This document shows, piece after piece, positions 52,932-62,080 of a stretch of 64,000 bases of DNA (position 1 is the stretch's first letter; each line of letters starts with the position of its first letter). The stretch is from Larkinella humicola. Its GTDB lineage: Bacteria > Bacteroidota > Bacteroidia > Cytophagales > Spirosomataceae. The stretch is from positions 124,001 to 188,000 of the forward strand of contig NZ_VTWS01000007.1 of NCBI RefSeq assembly GCF_008727875.1, written 5' to 3'. Made by a program: the position numbers and the translations under genes. The notes beneath the pieces are model-generated. The model had not been told where the DNA came from, made no database searches, and saw only the letters and a program-made list of their open reading frames with translations.

Positions 52932-53968
52932 TGAAACGGTTGGCCTTTGTGTTGGTGATTTTGAGCGGGTTGTGGTCCTGCATCGATCAGGTTTCGTTGC
53001 CCATCCGCAATGAACCTCCGCAACTGGTGGTCGATGGGCTGATTACCAATGAAAAACCGCCTTACAGTGTCCGGCTGTCGTATTCGGGCAGCTTTGCATT
53101 CGATCAGGAAAATCCGCAGGACCAAAAAGTGACGGATGCGGTCGTGACGCTCAACGATGATGCCGGGCATTCGACCCCGATGGCACACGATGTACTGAAT
53201 GCGGGTTTTTACCGAACAACCGACGCTGCCTTTGTGGGGCAACCGGGCCGCAGTTACACCCTGACGATTCGGCTGTCAAACGGAAAAACGTTCGTTTCGG
53301 CTCCCGAAAAAATGCCTGCCGTTCCCGGTATCGACAGCGTTTACGCCCGGTTTACGCCCACCGAAAGCATTGCGTTGCCTTATCAATATTATTTCTACCT
53401 CGACGCCACCGATCCGTCGGCACAGAAAAATTACTACCGCTGGACGGCTTATGCCTATACCGCCCGGCGGTCGACCGGGGTACCGTGTTGCCTGGGGTGT
53501 CCAAGCATTTGTTATGATCGCTGCTGGGTGTCGTATTCCAGTCAAGATATTAACATTCTGGCCGACAATGGCATCGACGGAAACCGCCTGCGTCAACAAC
53601 TCGTCATGCGCACCCCCATCTACACGCCCGGCCCTACGCTGGTCGAAGTGCAGCAATACAGCCTGACGCCGGCGGCTTTTCAGTTCTGGAAACTGTTCAG
53701 AGAGCAGCAATCCCGAACCGGCACCATTTTCGATCCATTACCCGCTTCGGTAATCGGTAACATTTCCAATGCCAGCCATTCTGAAGAGAAGGCGCTGGGC
53801 TATTTTGGCGCGTCGGCAGTGGTTCGGAAGCGGTTTCGGGAGCGCGGGGATGCGACCTACGGCACGGCCATTTACGGGTATATCAGTTCCGTTATCGTTC
53901 CGCAGGGCGATTGCCGCCAAACCTACGGCTGGCTTTCCCCCGTGACGGAACCCACTGGCTGGCAATAA
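52931..53968 (+). CDS. DUF4249 surface lipoprotein
   Basis: A 345-residue lipoprotein with the lipidated Cys at 17 (LSGLWSCIDQ). It begins with the family feature NEPPQLVVDGLITNEKPPYS followed by beta-sandwich strands (VTDAVVTLNDDAGHS), and contains a Cys-rich stretch (CCLGCPSICYDRCW) at about 188-201. DUF4249 proteins are partners of TonB-dependent receptors. The ATG overlaps the receptor stop as TGATG, so the two are translated together. Confidence 0.88.
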   Translation: MKRLAFVLVILSGLWSCIDQVSLPIRNEPPQLVVDGLITNEKPPYSVRLSYSGSFAFDQENPQDQKVTDAVVTLNDDAGHSTPMAHDVLNAGFYRTTDAAFVGQPGRSYTLTIRLSNGKTFVSAPEKMPAVPGIDSVYARFTPTESIALPYQYYFYLDATDPSAQKNYYRWTAYAYTARRSTGVPCCLGCPSICYDRCWVSYSSQDINILADNGIDGNRLRQQLVMRTPIYTPGPTLVEVQQYSLTPAAFQFWKLFREQQSRTGTIFDPLPASVIGNISNASHSEEKALGYFGASAVVRKRFRERGDATYGTAIYGYISSVIVPQGDCRQTYGWLSPVTEPTGWQ

Positions 53969-55234
53969 TTACAGGACTTTCCAGCTTACCGCCCAGGTGC
54001 GGCCACCCGGTTTGAGCTGGTCGGCTTTCGGGAGCGGCACCCCCGCCAGGCCGGTTTGCGGGTTAAGGCAAATCAGTGTGAGTTTATAGCTTTTTTTGTC
54101 AACATCAGCCACCAGTTTGGTCGAGCGCAGGAAAATCTGGCCCGACTGGCGGTCCACATCATCCACTGTCGCATAGAGCACATCGTTTTTGCCCAGTTTC
54201 TGATCACCGATCACCACGTCTTTTGTCAGTTTAAATTCCCAGGTTTGCCCGACCGCTACTTTGCCCGGTTTGATCAGTTCTGCTTCAACTTCGCCCTTGA
54301 ACAAAACCGCATTGGACGCCTTCAACTTTGACAAAGTTCCCAGCAAACTATCGACCGAAGCGGTTTCAAACCGCAATTCCAGGCTTTCTTTCGGCTCGAT
54401 GGCCAGCCCAACCGGTTCCGGTTCTTCGGCCGGAATCAATCCTTTCGCGATGGCTTCGGCCCGCTCCCGTTCGTACGAATTGCCCGTTGATGCCATCAGA
54501 TTATTGGTCAGGTATTGACCCGGGAACTGAAAAAACTCCTTGACGGCCACGATTTTGTAGAGGTAATCGCTCGTCTCGGCGTTCATCGACAGAAAATAGT
54601 AATTACTCTGCTGCTGTTTTTTCATGTGCGATTGCATCCGGCCAATTCCGCCGTTGTAGGCAGCCGCCACCATCGTCCACGAGCCCAGATTTCGGTACAG
54701 AATCCGCAAATAGCGACAAGCCGCGTCGGTCGATTTGAGCAGGTCTTTGCGCTCATCCACCTTGTCGTTCCGTTTCAAACCCAGTTCATCGGCGGTTTCG
54801 GGCATGAGTTGCCAGTAGCCCGTCGCGCCCTTGTGGGAAACCGCATCGGCTTTGAGGCCACTTTCCACCACGGCCAGGTATTTGAAATCGTCGGGAATGC
54901 GGTGTTTTTTCAGAATCGGCTCGATGATCGGGAAATACTGGGCAATGGCCCGACGGCGGAAATTGATCAGGTGATTTTGCGACGCCACATTCCGCATCAG
55001 CGCCATCGACAGGTTGTGCGCCACGGCTCCGCTTTCCACCGGAACCGGCTCCCCGCAAAAGTTTACGCCCATCGGTTTGGGTACGGCCACCGACCGGGCG
55101 GGCAATTTACGAGCCATTTTGCGGGAAGACCGTTGGGCAAAAACCGTCGTGGCAACGGTGATGCTGAAGAGACTAATCAGGGTAATCGAAAAAAAGAATC
55201 GTTGTTGATGCACGCCTATAACCTTGGTTGTCAA
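53969..55234 (-). CDS. Lytic transglycosylase (MltD-like, Slt domain)
   Basis: A 421-residue exported muramidase that cleaves peptidoglycan glycan strands. The hydrophobic signal peptide (about 12-33) is followed by the lysozyme-like domain: catalytic E124 in LAVVESGLKADAV, GATGYWQLMPETADELGL, and AAAYNGGIGRMQSH. No LysM repeat was seen; the last 130 residues are beta-rich and unassigned. The start is unclear: a TTG at 55234, or a GTG at 55213 that gives a shorter signal peptide. Its end abuts the DUF4249 gene of the opposite strand. Confidence 0.88.
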   Translation of the reverse strand: MTTKVIGVHQQRFFFSITLISLFSITVATTVFAQRSSRKMARKLPARSVAVPKPMGVNFCGEPVPVESGAVAHNLSMALMRNVASQNHLINFRRRAIAQYFPIIEPILKKHRIPDDFKYLAVVESGLKADAVSHKGATGYWQLMPETADELGLKRNDKVDERKDLLKSTDAACRYLRILYRNLGSWTMVAAAYNGGIGRMQSHMKKQQQSNYYFLSMNAETSDYLYKIVAVKEFFQFPGQYLTNNLMASTGNSYERERAEAIAKGLIPAEEPEPVGLAIEPKESLELRFETASVDSLLGTLSKLKASNAVLFKGEVEAELIKPGKVAVGQTWEFKLTKDVVIGDQKLGKNDVLYATVDDVDRQSGQIFLRSTKLVADVDKKSYKLTLICLNPQTGLAGVPLPKADQLKPGGRTWAVSWKVL

Positions 55235-55674
55235 TGAGTAAAACGATCACACAGGCTTTTGTGTTCATTTTAGACGCGGTTTTTAGGAAAAGGTTACGGT
55301 CTGCTGCTCGAGATTTGCAATTGCCGGGCGACTGATGCTGGTCGAGACCGGGCGGCCGGCGCCGTTGCAATCCCGACCCACTCTGTTGCGGATTATTTGA
55401 TTTAAACAAAATAACTACTGTACTGAATGTTGATCAGCCCACTGCTTTAGCTGTGGGATATTGAAACGAAATCGAATCCGTTCCGGAACCGTTTTAACGG
55501 TTTTATAGGCCAGAAAACCGTTAAAACGGTTCCGGAAGCGAGGGGGACTTTTCGCTTTACCCACTGCTAAAGCAGTGGGCTGATAAGCCAAATATGAATC
55601 CGGCGGTTATTTTACCCGCAGCGCACGGAGGCCATTTCAACCGGAATAAGGTCAATGTCTCAACCCATCGCTCA
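55235..55674. other. Gene-free stretch with nested inverted repeats
   Basis: This 440-base gap lies between two minus-strand genes, the transglycosylase and the PhnA-like gene. Its main content is the nested palindrome of 55434-55583. Remaining parts show no convincing frame. The promoter of the transglycosylase should lie near 55240-55430. Confidence 0.6.
55434..55583. repeat. Composite nested inverted repeat (REP-like)
   Basis: Outer arms TCAGCCCACTGCTTTA (55434-55449) and TAAAGCAGTGGGCTGA (55568-55583) are exact complements. An inner pair of 24 bases (55481-55504 and 55514-55537; TTCCGGAACCGTTTTAACGG...) is also perfect. Each outer arm additionally folds on itself (CCCACTGC/GCAGTGGG type). 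The layout resembles bacterial interspersed mosaic elements. Confidence 0.75.
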
Positions 55675-55884
55675 TCACACCTTCTGCAAAAACTGCGTTT
55701 TCAATACCATCACCGTCCGATCCACTTTCCCTTCAATTTCCTTCGCATCGTCCGTAAGCCGGATGTTTTTCACGACCGTTCCTCGTTTTAGCGTCGTTGA
55801 ACTGCCCTTCACTTTGAGATCTTTGATCAACTTCACCGAATCGCCTTCGGCGAGCGTTGTGCCATTGCTGTCTTTTACGTCCAT
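55675..55884 (-). CDS. PhnA-domain protein (YjdM C-terminal type)
   Basis: A 69-residue protein of the PhnA family C-terminal domain: MDVKDSNGTTLAEGDSVKLI, KDLKVKGSS, then KRGTVVKNIRLTDDAKEIEG and KVDRTVMVLKTQFLQKV. The name is historical; a role in phosphonate use is not established. The zinc-ribbon half present in longer members is absent here. I start at the ATG giving MDVKDSNG, with a purine-rich ribosome site upstream; a longer frame has no support. Confidence 0.85.
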   Translation of the reverse strand: MDVKDSNGTTLAEGDSVKLIKDLKVKGSSTTLKRGTVVKNIRLTDDAKEIEGKVDRTVMVLKTQFLQKV

Positions 55885-56049
55885 TTCGTTTCCGTTTTGA
55901 ATTGTGGCCGCGAAGATAGGACTTCTCCTTTTCAATCATTTCCCAACCAAGTAGAAAAAGACCATCCAATGATTTTTAATACATTCGTGCGTTCCCGCAG
56001 TTTTGAACGTTTTCACGCCGGAATCGCACTCAACCAATCCTTCGTTCTA

Positions 56050-58545
56050 ATGAAGAATCGATTTACCGCTCTTTTTTTTCTCAGCCTGTTTCTTTCCATT
56101 GCCAAATATTCGGTACTGGCTCAACGACCTCCCGCCTACCCGTTGGTCAGCATCGATCCGTATACGAGTATCTGGGCATTTGCCGACAAGCTCAATGAAT
56201 CGCCGACCCGCCACTGGACGGGCAAAAACCAGCCGCTCGACGGTCTGGTCCGCGTCGATGGCCGAGCCTACCGGTTTATGGGTGCCGAAATGACTACGCT
56301 CAAAACCGTTGTTCCCACGGCCCAAACGATGGGCTACGAATTGCTGTATACTTTTCAAAAACCGGGTGACGGCTGGGAAAAGCCGGGTTTCAAACCTTCC
56401 GGTGACTGGAAAACCGGACAGGCACCCATCGGCGATGGAGCCTCCAGCAACCCCGTCAAACCCGCTACGCTCTGGAAAACCAAAGAGGTGTGGTACCGCC
56501 GAACGGTGTCGGTGTCGGATCTGAACTTCGAAAACCTGGTTCTGTATTTGAGTCATGACAACGATGTGGTCGTGTCCATCAATGGCGTGAAGGCGTTTGA
56601 AAGTGGTCCTGGCTACATCGGTGATTACAAGACCTTCCCCCTGTCTCCGGCGGCCAAAGCAGCGTTGAAAAAAGGTGACAACCTGTTGGCGGTAAGTTGC
56701 ATCAACCCCGTGGGCGGTGGGTATGTCGATGTGGGTTTGGTGGATCAGCGGAAAGTGAATCTGGGCGCGCCGGTCGTGCTCGCTCAGCAACAGAACGTGA
56801 CGGTTCGGGCGACCCAAACGGAATACCGGTTTGCCGCCGGGCCCGTCAGCCTTACCGTCAACTTTACAACGCCCTTGTTGCTGGACGACCTGGAAGTGGC
56901 CACCCGCCCGGCTTCGTACCTGACCTACACCGCCCAATCAACCGACGGGAAACCGCATACCGTCGAAGTCTACACGGCGGCTTCGGGCCTGTTGAGTGTA
57001 AACCAGCCCCATCAGGAAGTGGTCGGCAAACGTTCATCGGCCGAAGGGCTGACGGTTTTGTCGATCGGCACGACGGAGCAGAACATTCTGGGGCGCAAAG
57101 GCGATGATGTCCGGATCGACTGGGGCTATGCGCTTCTGGCGACTCCAACGGGGTCAACCGCGCAAACCGGCATCGGCCAACCGGCGGCCCTGTTCCGCAG
57201 TTTTGTCCGTACCGGAAAAGTGATTGATGAAGCCAACCAGCCGACCGCAGCCGACAACCGATCGCTGGCGGTTTCGCAATCGCTGGGAACCGTGACGCAA
57301 ACGCCCAAAACCGCTCACGTGATTTTGGGGTACGACGACCTCTATTCCGTTCAATACTTTGGCAAAAATCTGCGGGCATGGTGGCGCTGGGACGAAACCA
57401 TGACGGCCGAAAAAATGCTGGCTGCGGTGGAGAAGAATTATGCCCAACTCACCGAAAAATGCCGCCAGTTTGATCTGAAATTGCACGCCGAAGCTGAAAA
57501 ATCGGGCGGAAAGCCGTATGCCGATCTGTGCCAGTTAGCCTACCGTCAGGCGATTGCGGCCCACAAAACCGTAGCGGGTCCGAAAGGTGAAGTGCTGTTT
57601 CTGTCCAAAGAAAATTTCAGCAACGGCTCCATCGGAACCGTAGACGTGACCTATCCATCGGCTCCGCTTTTCCTGATTTATAATCCAACCTTGCTGAAAG
57701 GCATGATGGAACCGATTTTCCAGTATTCGGAAAGTGGGAAATGGACCAAGCCGTTTGCCGCCCACGATGTAGGGACGTATCCGCTCGCCAACGGCCAGAC
57801 CTACGGCGAGGACATGCCGGTGGAAGAAAGTGGCAACATGCTGATTCTGACGGCCGCCATTGCCGCAGCCGAAAAAAATGCCGACTATGCCAAGCAACAC
57901 TGGCAAACGCTGACCACCTGGGTCGATTACCTGAAAAAAGACGGTTTCGATCCCGCCAACCAGCTTTGTACTGACGATTTTGCCGGACACCTCGCCCGCA
58001 ACGCCAACCTGAGCATCAAAGCCATCATGGGCATTGCGTCCTACGGGCATCTGGCGAAGCAACTGGGGCAGGCAGAAGTCGGCGAACAACACCTGAAGCT
58101 GGCCCGCGAGCTGGCGCAAAAATGGGTTCAAATGGCGCAGGATGGCGATCATTACGCCCTGACATTCGATAAGCCGCAGGGAAGCTGGAGTCAGAAATAC
58201 AACCTGGTATGGGATAAACTCCTGGATCTGAACATCTTCCCGAAGGACGTGGCCGAAAAAGAAATCCGGTATTACCTGACCAAACAGCAGCCTTTCGGCT
58301 TGCCGTTGGACAGCCGCAAAACCTACACCAAATCCGACTGGATCATCTGGACGGCCACCATCGCCGACAAACCGCAGGATTTCCAGCAACTGGTGCTGCC
58401 GGTTTTCAAGTATGCCGACCAGACCCCCAGCCGGGTGCCGCTGGGCGACTGGCATGAAACCACCAACGGTAAGCAGGTCGGGTTTCAGGCCCGTTCGGTG
58501 GTGGGCGGTTATTTCATTAAACTGTTACACGATAAACTCCATTAA
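56050..58545 (+). CDS. Exported glutaminase A-like protein (DUF4964/5127/4965/1793)
   Basis: An 831-residue exported protein with the domain set of GtaA-type glutaminases and related Bacteroidota proteins. After the signal peptide (about 1-24, SVLAQ) come the N-terminal DUF4964 region (YPLVSIDPYTSIWAFADKLN), an inserted jelly-roll like those of GH2 enzymes (about 110-240, LVLYLSHDNDVVVSINGVKA), and the beta-sandwich DUF5127. The C-terminal alpha-toroid DUF4965/DUF1793 completes the set (YGEDMPVEESGNMLILTAAI, GNxxIKAIMGIASYG-like). The start ATG gives MKNRFTALFF. It is followed after 20 bases by an exported sugar-isomerase-like gene. Whether it hydrolyses glutamine or a glycan is not known; the fold fits both. 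Confidence 0.85.
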   Translation: MKNRFTALFFLSLFLSIAKYSVLAQRPPAYPLVSIDPYTSIWAFADKLNESPTRHWTGKNQPLDGLVRVDGRAYRFMGAEMTTLKTVVPTAQTMGYELLYTFQKPGDGWEKPGFKPSGDWKTGQAPIGDGASSNPVKPATLWKTKEVWYRRTVSVSDLNFENLVLYLSHDNDVVVSINGVKAFESGPGYIGDYKTFPLSPAAKAALKKGDNLLAVSCINPVGGGYVDVGLVDQRKVNLGAPVVLAQQQNVTVRATQTEYRFAAGPVSLTVNFTTPLLLDDLEVATRPASYLTYTAQSTDGKPHTVEVYTAASGLLSVNQPHQEVVGKRSSAEGLTVLSIGTTEQNILGRKGDDVRIDWGYALLATPTGSTAQTGIGQPAALFRSFVRTGKVIDEANQPTAADNRSLAVSQSLGTVTQTPKTAHVILGYDDLYSVQYFGKNLRAWWRWDETMTAEKMLAAVEKNYAQLTEKCRQFDLKLHAEAEKSGGKPYADLCQLAYRQAIAAHKTVAGPKGEVLFLSKENFSNGSIGTVDVTYPSAPLFLIYNPTLLKGMMEPIFQYSESGKWTKPFAAHDVGTYPLANGQTYGEDMPVEESGNMLILTAAIAAAEKNADYAKQHWQTLTTWVDYLKKDGFDPANQLCTDDFAGHLARNANLSIKAIMGIASYGHLAKQLGQAEVGEQHLKLARELAQKWVQMAQDGDHYALTFDKPQGSWSQKYNLVWDKLLDLNIFPKDVAEKEIRYYLTKQQPFGLPLDSRKTYTKSDWIIWTATIADKPQDFQQLVLPVFKYADQTPSRVPLGDWHETTNGKQVGFQARSVVGGYFIKLLHDKLH

Positions 58546-58565
58546 TTCACTTTTCAACCAGACCC

Positions 58566-59423
58566 ATGATGAAAACCCGATTATCCCTCGTCCTGAGTAC
58601 GGCCCTGCTGCTACATTTCAGCAGTGGTTTTGCCCAAAAGAAAGTGTATACCTTCCCGATTGGTATTCAGTCGTATACGTACCGGAACAGCTTCCCGAAA
58701 GGTGTGGCCGCCACCTTGGACACGATTCAGTCGCTAGGCATTACGGAGATGGAAGGCGGCACTCCGAAAGGCGTGACTACCGAAGAGTTCAAGAAGATGT
58801 TGAAAGACCGGAATATTTCGATTCCGGGCACCGGCGCGGGCTACGAACTTCTGGTGAAAGATCCGATGGCGGTGGTTCAGAGCGCCAAAGAACTGGGTTC
58901 CCAGTTCGTTATGTGCGCCTGGATTCCACATCAAAAAGGGAATTTTACGCTGGAAAACGCGAAGAAAGCGGTAGAAGATTTTAACCGGGTGGGCAAAGTA
59001 CTGAAAGAAAACGGCCTGACGTTCTGTTACCACAACCACGGTTTTGAATTTCAGCCGTATGAAGACGGAACGCTGTTCGATTACATGGTGAAAAACACCG
59101 ACCCCCGGTATGTTTCGTTCGAGATGGACATTTTGTGGGCTACCCACGGCGGTGCCGATCCGGTCAAATTACTGAACAAATACGGCAATCGCTGGAAACT
59201 CATGCACTTAAAAGACCTCAAAAAAGGTGTAAAAGGCGATTTCACCGGCAACACCCCTCAGGAAAACGACGTGATTCTGGGAACGGGCCAGATCGATATG
59301 CCGATGGTGCTGAAAACCGCTAAAAAAGTCGGTATCAAGCATTATTTTATCGAAGACGAAAGCAACATCTGGAGTTATCAGGTTCCAAAAAGCATTGCGT
59401 ATTTGAAAAACCTGACGGAGTAA
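58566..59423 (+). CDS. Exported sugar phosphate isomerase/epimerase-like TIM barrel
   Basis: A 285-residue AP-endonuclease-2/xylose-isomerase-like TIM barrel with a signal peptide (about 1-24, FSSGFAQ), which places it in the periplasm. Metal-binding residues expected in this fold are present: E in ITEMEGG, H in FCYHNHGFEFQ, D/E in FEMDILWATHGG, H in LMHLKDL and E in YFIEDES. Exported members often occur in Bacteroidota glycan loci and some act on 3-keto-sugars. It follows the glutaminase-like gene and ends at a terminator. Substrate unknown. Confidence 0.87.
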   Translation: MMKTRLSLVLSTALLLHFSSGFAQKKVYTFPIGIQSYTYRNSFPKGVAATLDTIQSLGITEMEGGTPKGVTTEEFKKMLKDRNISIPGTGAGYELLVKDPMAVVQSAKELGSQFVMCAWIPHQKGNFTLENAKKAVEDFNRVGKVLKENGLTFCYHNHGFEFQPYEDGTLFDYMVKNTDPRYVSFEMDILWATHGGADPVKLLNKYGNRWKLMHLKDLKKGVKGDFTGNTPQENDVILGTGQIDMPMVLKTAKKVGIKHYFIEDESNIWSYQVPKSIAYLKNLTE

Positions 59424-59447
59424 CGTTTTTTGGAAGAGCGAAATTTG

Positions 59448-59494
59448 AAGGACAGGACGAGGTGGCGCAGGCGACTTCATCCTGTCCTTTTTTT
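59448..59494 (+). terminator. Rho-independent terminator
   Basis: AAGGACAGGACGA and TCATCCTGTCCTT pair with one G-U, followed by seven T residues, 25 bases after the isomerase-like gene. Confidence 0.85.
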
Positions 59495-59806
59495 AGCCTT
59501 TCATCCCACTTCCTGGCACTCACCTATTTACTGACCGGTAACCGCTTGTTATTTATTGGTGACAATAACATCAGAATTGCCTTTACTTTTGCCTTCGGCA
59601 TCGACTATATCAATCAGAGGTTGTTCAATAGAAAGAGCCCTAAACCGCCCAAACAGGCATGTAACAGCCCTGACCCCACTTTGAGCACGGGAACGCAGGC
59701 AAGATATGTTACTAAAATCGGAAGGCCGGGAAACAAATGGCACAAAGTTTGAGATTAACTGGCTATCAGTCTATAGAACGGTATAATCTATAACGGGAAC
59801 GATTTT
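59495..59806. other. Gene-free stretch
   Basis: After the terminator I see no supported gene, RNA or repeat in this AT-rich interval. Short frames here lack ribosome sites and family likeness. Confidence 0.5.
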
Positions 59807-60031
59807 ATGATTACGAAAGCTGTTTTCAACGAAGCCTTTAACCAAATCGGGGTAAACCGAGTTGACGCTATACCGGGTACTCATAAAATGGCAAAATACC
59901 GTAAAAAAACGCCTTATAGACTCAACATTCAGAAAGCAGCCCTCTGGTTTGTGATTCTTTCTGTTGCCGTGGGTTTTGCGTTTTTGTGGTATAAATTGAT
60001 TGCTAAGCTGATTATGGCAATTTTGGAATAA
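59807..60031 (+). CDS. Small membrane protein (74 residues)
   Basis: A small frame with a basic, Lys/Arg-rich middle (MAKYRKKTPYRLNIQKAAL) followed by one clear membrane helix (WFVILSVAVGFAFLWYKLI). The true start may be the internal ATG at 59888, giving 47 residues with an N-in topology by the positive-inside rule. No family recognised. It is convergent with the adenylyl cyclase gene. Confidence 0.45.
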   Translation: MITKAVFNEAFNQIGVNRVDAIPGTHKMAKYRKKTPYRLNIQKAALWFVILSVAVGFAFLWYKLIAKLIMAILE

Positions 60032-60079
60032 ACTGACGTTTCTGGCCTGAATCTTGCTAGGCCGCATGGATCTGTCGGT

Positions 60080-62062
60080 TCAGTCGATTTCACGCAAAGT
60101 CTCCCGTTCTTCTTCTCCCACCAGTTCCTCCGCGTAATACATATCCAACGCTTCTTTATTCTTCACCGCAATTTTCCCGCGGTAACTGCACCGAATCTGC
60201 TCTTTCACCAGCCGAAACGTAGTTTCGGAAATGTTGACTCTCCCCGCTTCCCCGTATTGCTCCATTCGGGCCGCGGTATTGACCGTGTCACCCCAGATGT
60301 CGTAGGCAAACTTGCGGTCGCCCACAATGCCCGCCACTACCGGACCAGTGTGAACCCCGATCCTAAATTCGAAATGCTGCTGTCCGTTGGTTTGCCGCTC
60401 GCGCTGGTTTCGGAGCAGGAACGTCCGCATTTCCAGAGCCGCCCGAACCACCTCGACCGGATTTTCGGGATACACCACCGGCAATCCCCCGGCGCATAAA
60501 TAGGCATCCCCGATGGTCTTGATTTTTTCGATGCGGTACTGGTTCAGAATCGCATCGAATGAGCGGTAGTAATAGTCGATCTCGTTGACCAGTTCTTCCG
60601 GGGAAAGCCGCTCGCCCATGCTCGTAAAATTGACGATGTCGGTGAACAACACGGTTACCCGCTCAAACCGGCGCGGCTTCGAACGTCCGGTTTGTTTCAA
60701 CTCTTCGACCACCTCCGCCGGCAAAATGTTGAGCAACAGCTCTTCCGACCGCTGTTTGGCCACCTGGAGTTCTTCGGTGCGCTGCTGCACTTTTTGCTCC
60801 AGCATCGCATTTTGCTCACTCACGAGCCGTTTGTTTTCGACCAGCAACCGGATTTGCTCCTGTTCGGCTTCCTGACGTCGTTTTTTCAGCAGATTCACTT
60901 TGTAGGTAAGCGCCACTGCGAAGAACAGTATTTCGACCCCAACGCCCAGGTGAATGCTTTCGTAGGTCCAGAAACTGAACGGGAGCTGACCGTAGGTATA
61001 CATCAGGAAAACGAAGATGCCGATGTAGAAAAACAGGTTGCCGGCGATGTAAAACAAGGCCGGTCGAAAACCCTTGCGCAGCGTCACAAGACCGGCCACG
61101 ATACTGAACGTCCCCTCCAGCAGGACCACCACCGGTACGATGTCGATCTGACGCCCCAGTTGATAATTCAGACTGACGTTCACTACGTTCAGAACGAAAC
61201 TAAGCAAGTAAAGAACCACGATGCCAATACCGATTTTATAAAACCGGGGGGCCTGCAAACGCAGCCGGAGAAAGGTCAGCGTGAAAAGAATATGCAGAAC
61301 ACCGGTGACGGAAGACAGGGCGGCCGAATACCGTTCGATGGACGGATTGGCAGGCCAGAAAAACTCGCTGGTATGTCCCCGGAACAGGGCCATCAGGAGT
61401 CCGATAAAAAACACCCAGATCGCATACCTTAAATTCCCCTGTTCGCGCAGACGCATGTAAAGCACCAGGCTGTAAACGATGATAATCAGAATGAATCCGT
61501 AATAAATTCCGTAAAATAGATCGGAATAGTGCTGGCTTTCAATCAGCCGGGTAGTCGATAGGGCATAGATCGGCAAAACGCCCGTATAAACCCCTTCCAT
61601 GTAGACATAGAAGGTGTGGGTCTGACCATTACGGGCCTGAATCGGGCAGAACTGAATGCTTTTGCGAAAGGGAGCAGCCGGTTCGGGCTGAAGCGATCCC
61701 AGCTTATGAAGGGTCAGAATCCGGTTATCCACCGTTTCATACACGCGGATGAATTCGGTCCCGGCATAGATAAACTGCATGAACACCTCGCGATCCGTTT
61801 CGTTCGTAATCTGAAACCGGAACCAGTAGCCAAACTGGTGGTCATAGGGCTTGATCAGGCGGTTTTCGGTGGGAACAAACCGGTATCGACCCGGGTTCTG
61901 GAGTAATTCATCGATGGAAACACGACCGGCCCTGACCTCCAGCAGCTCACTGGCCTTATACAAATCGTAGGGCTCGGTCAGGTCGCTGATGCGAATGGGT
62001 CCGGCTCCCGCCCGACCGCCAACCAACAGACTTATCAGCAAAATCAGTACAAGTCGGTTCAT
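60080..62062 (-). CDS. 7TMR-DISM membrane adenylyl cyclase (class III)
   Basis: A 660-residue sensor cyclase. After a signal peptide (1-20) comes a periplasmic 7TMR-DISM extracellular domain (about 25-175, beta-rich, WFRFQITNETDREVFMQF). Seven membrane helices (about 180-390) follow, then a coiled coil (390-445), and a class III catalytic domain. Metal-binding aspartates are D475 (LFTDIVNFT) and D519 (TIGDAY). The base-selecting positions are K515 and D588 (IKTIG, YDIWGDTVN), as in adenylyl, not guanylyl, cyclases. N595 and R599 complete the site. Cyclic AMP production on an external, perhaps carbohydrate, signal is inferred. No cAMP-binding regulator is adjacent. Confidence 0.88.
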   Translation of the reverse strand: MNRLVLILLISLLVGGRAGAGPIRISDLTEPYDLYKASELLEVRAGRVSIDELLQNPGRYRFVPTENRLIKPYDHQFGYWFRFQITNETDREVFMQFIYAGTEFIRVYETVDNRILTLHKLGSLQPEPAAPFRKSIQFCPIQARNGQTHTFYVYMEGVYTGVLPIYALSTTRLIESQHYSDLFYGIYYGFILIIIVYSLVLYMRLREQGNLRYAIWVFFIGLLMALFRGHTSEFFWPANPSIERYSAALSSVTGVLHILFTLTFLRLRLQAPRFYKIGIGIVVLYLLSFVLNVVNVSLNYQLGRQIDIVPVVVLLEGTFSIVAGLVTLRKGFRPALFYIAGNLFFYIGIFVFLMYTYGQLPFSFWTYESIHLGVGVEILFFAVALTYKVNLLKKRRQEAEQEQIRLLVENKRLVSEQNAMLEQKVQQRTEELQVAKQRSEELLLNILPAEVVEELKQTGRSKPRRFERVTVLFTDIVNFTSMGERLSPEELVNEIDYYYRSFDAILNQYRIEKIKTIGDAYLCAGGLPVVYPENPVEVVRAALEMRTFLLRNQRERQTNGQQHFEFRIGVHTGPVVAGIVGDRKFAYDIWGDTVNTAARMEQYGEAGRVNISETTFRLVKEQIRCSYRGKIAVKNKEALDMYYAEELVGEEERETLREID

Positions 62063-62080
62063 AGAATGGGGGTTTACCGT

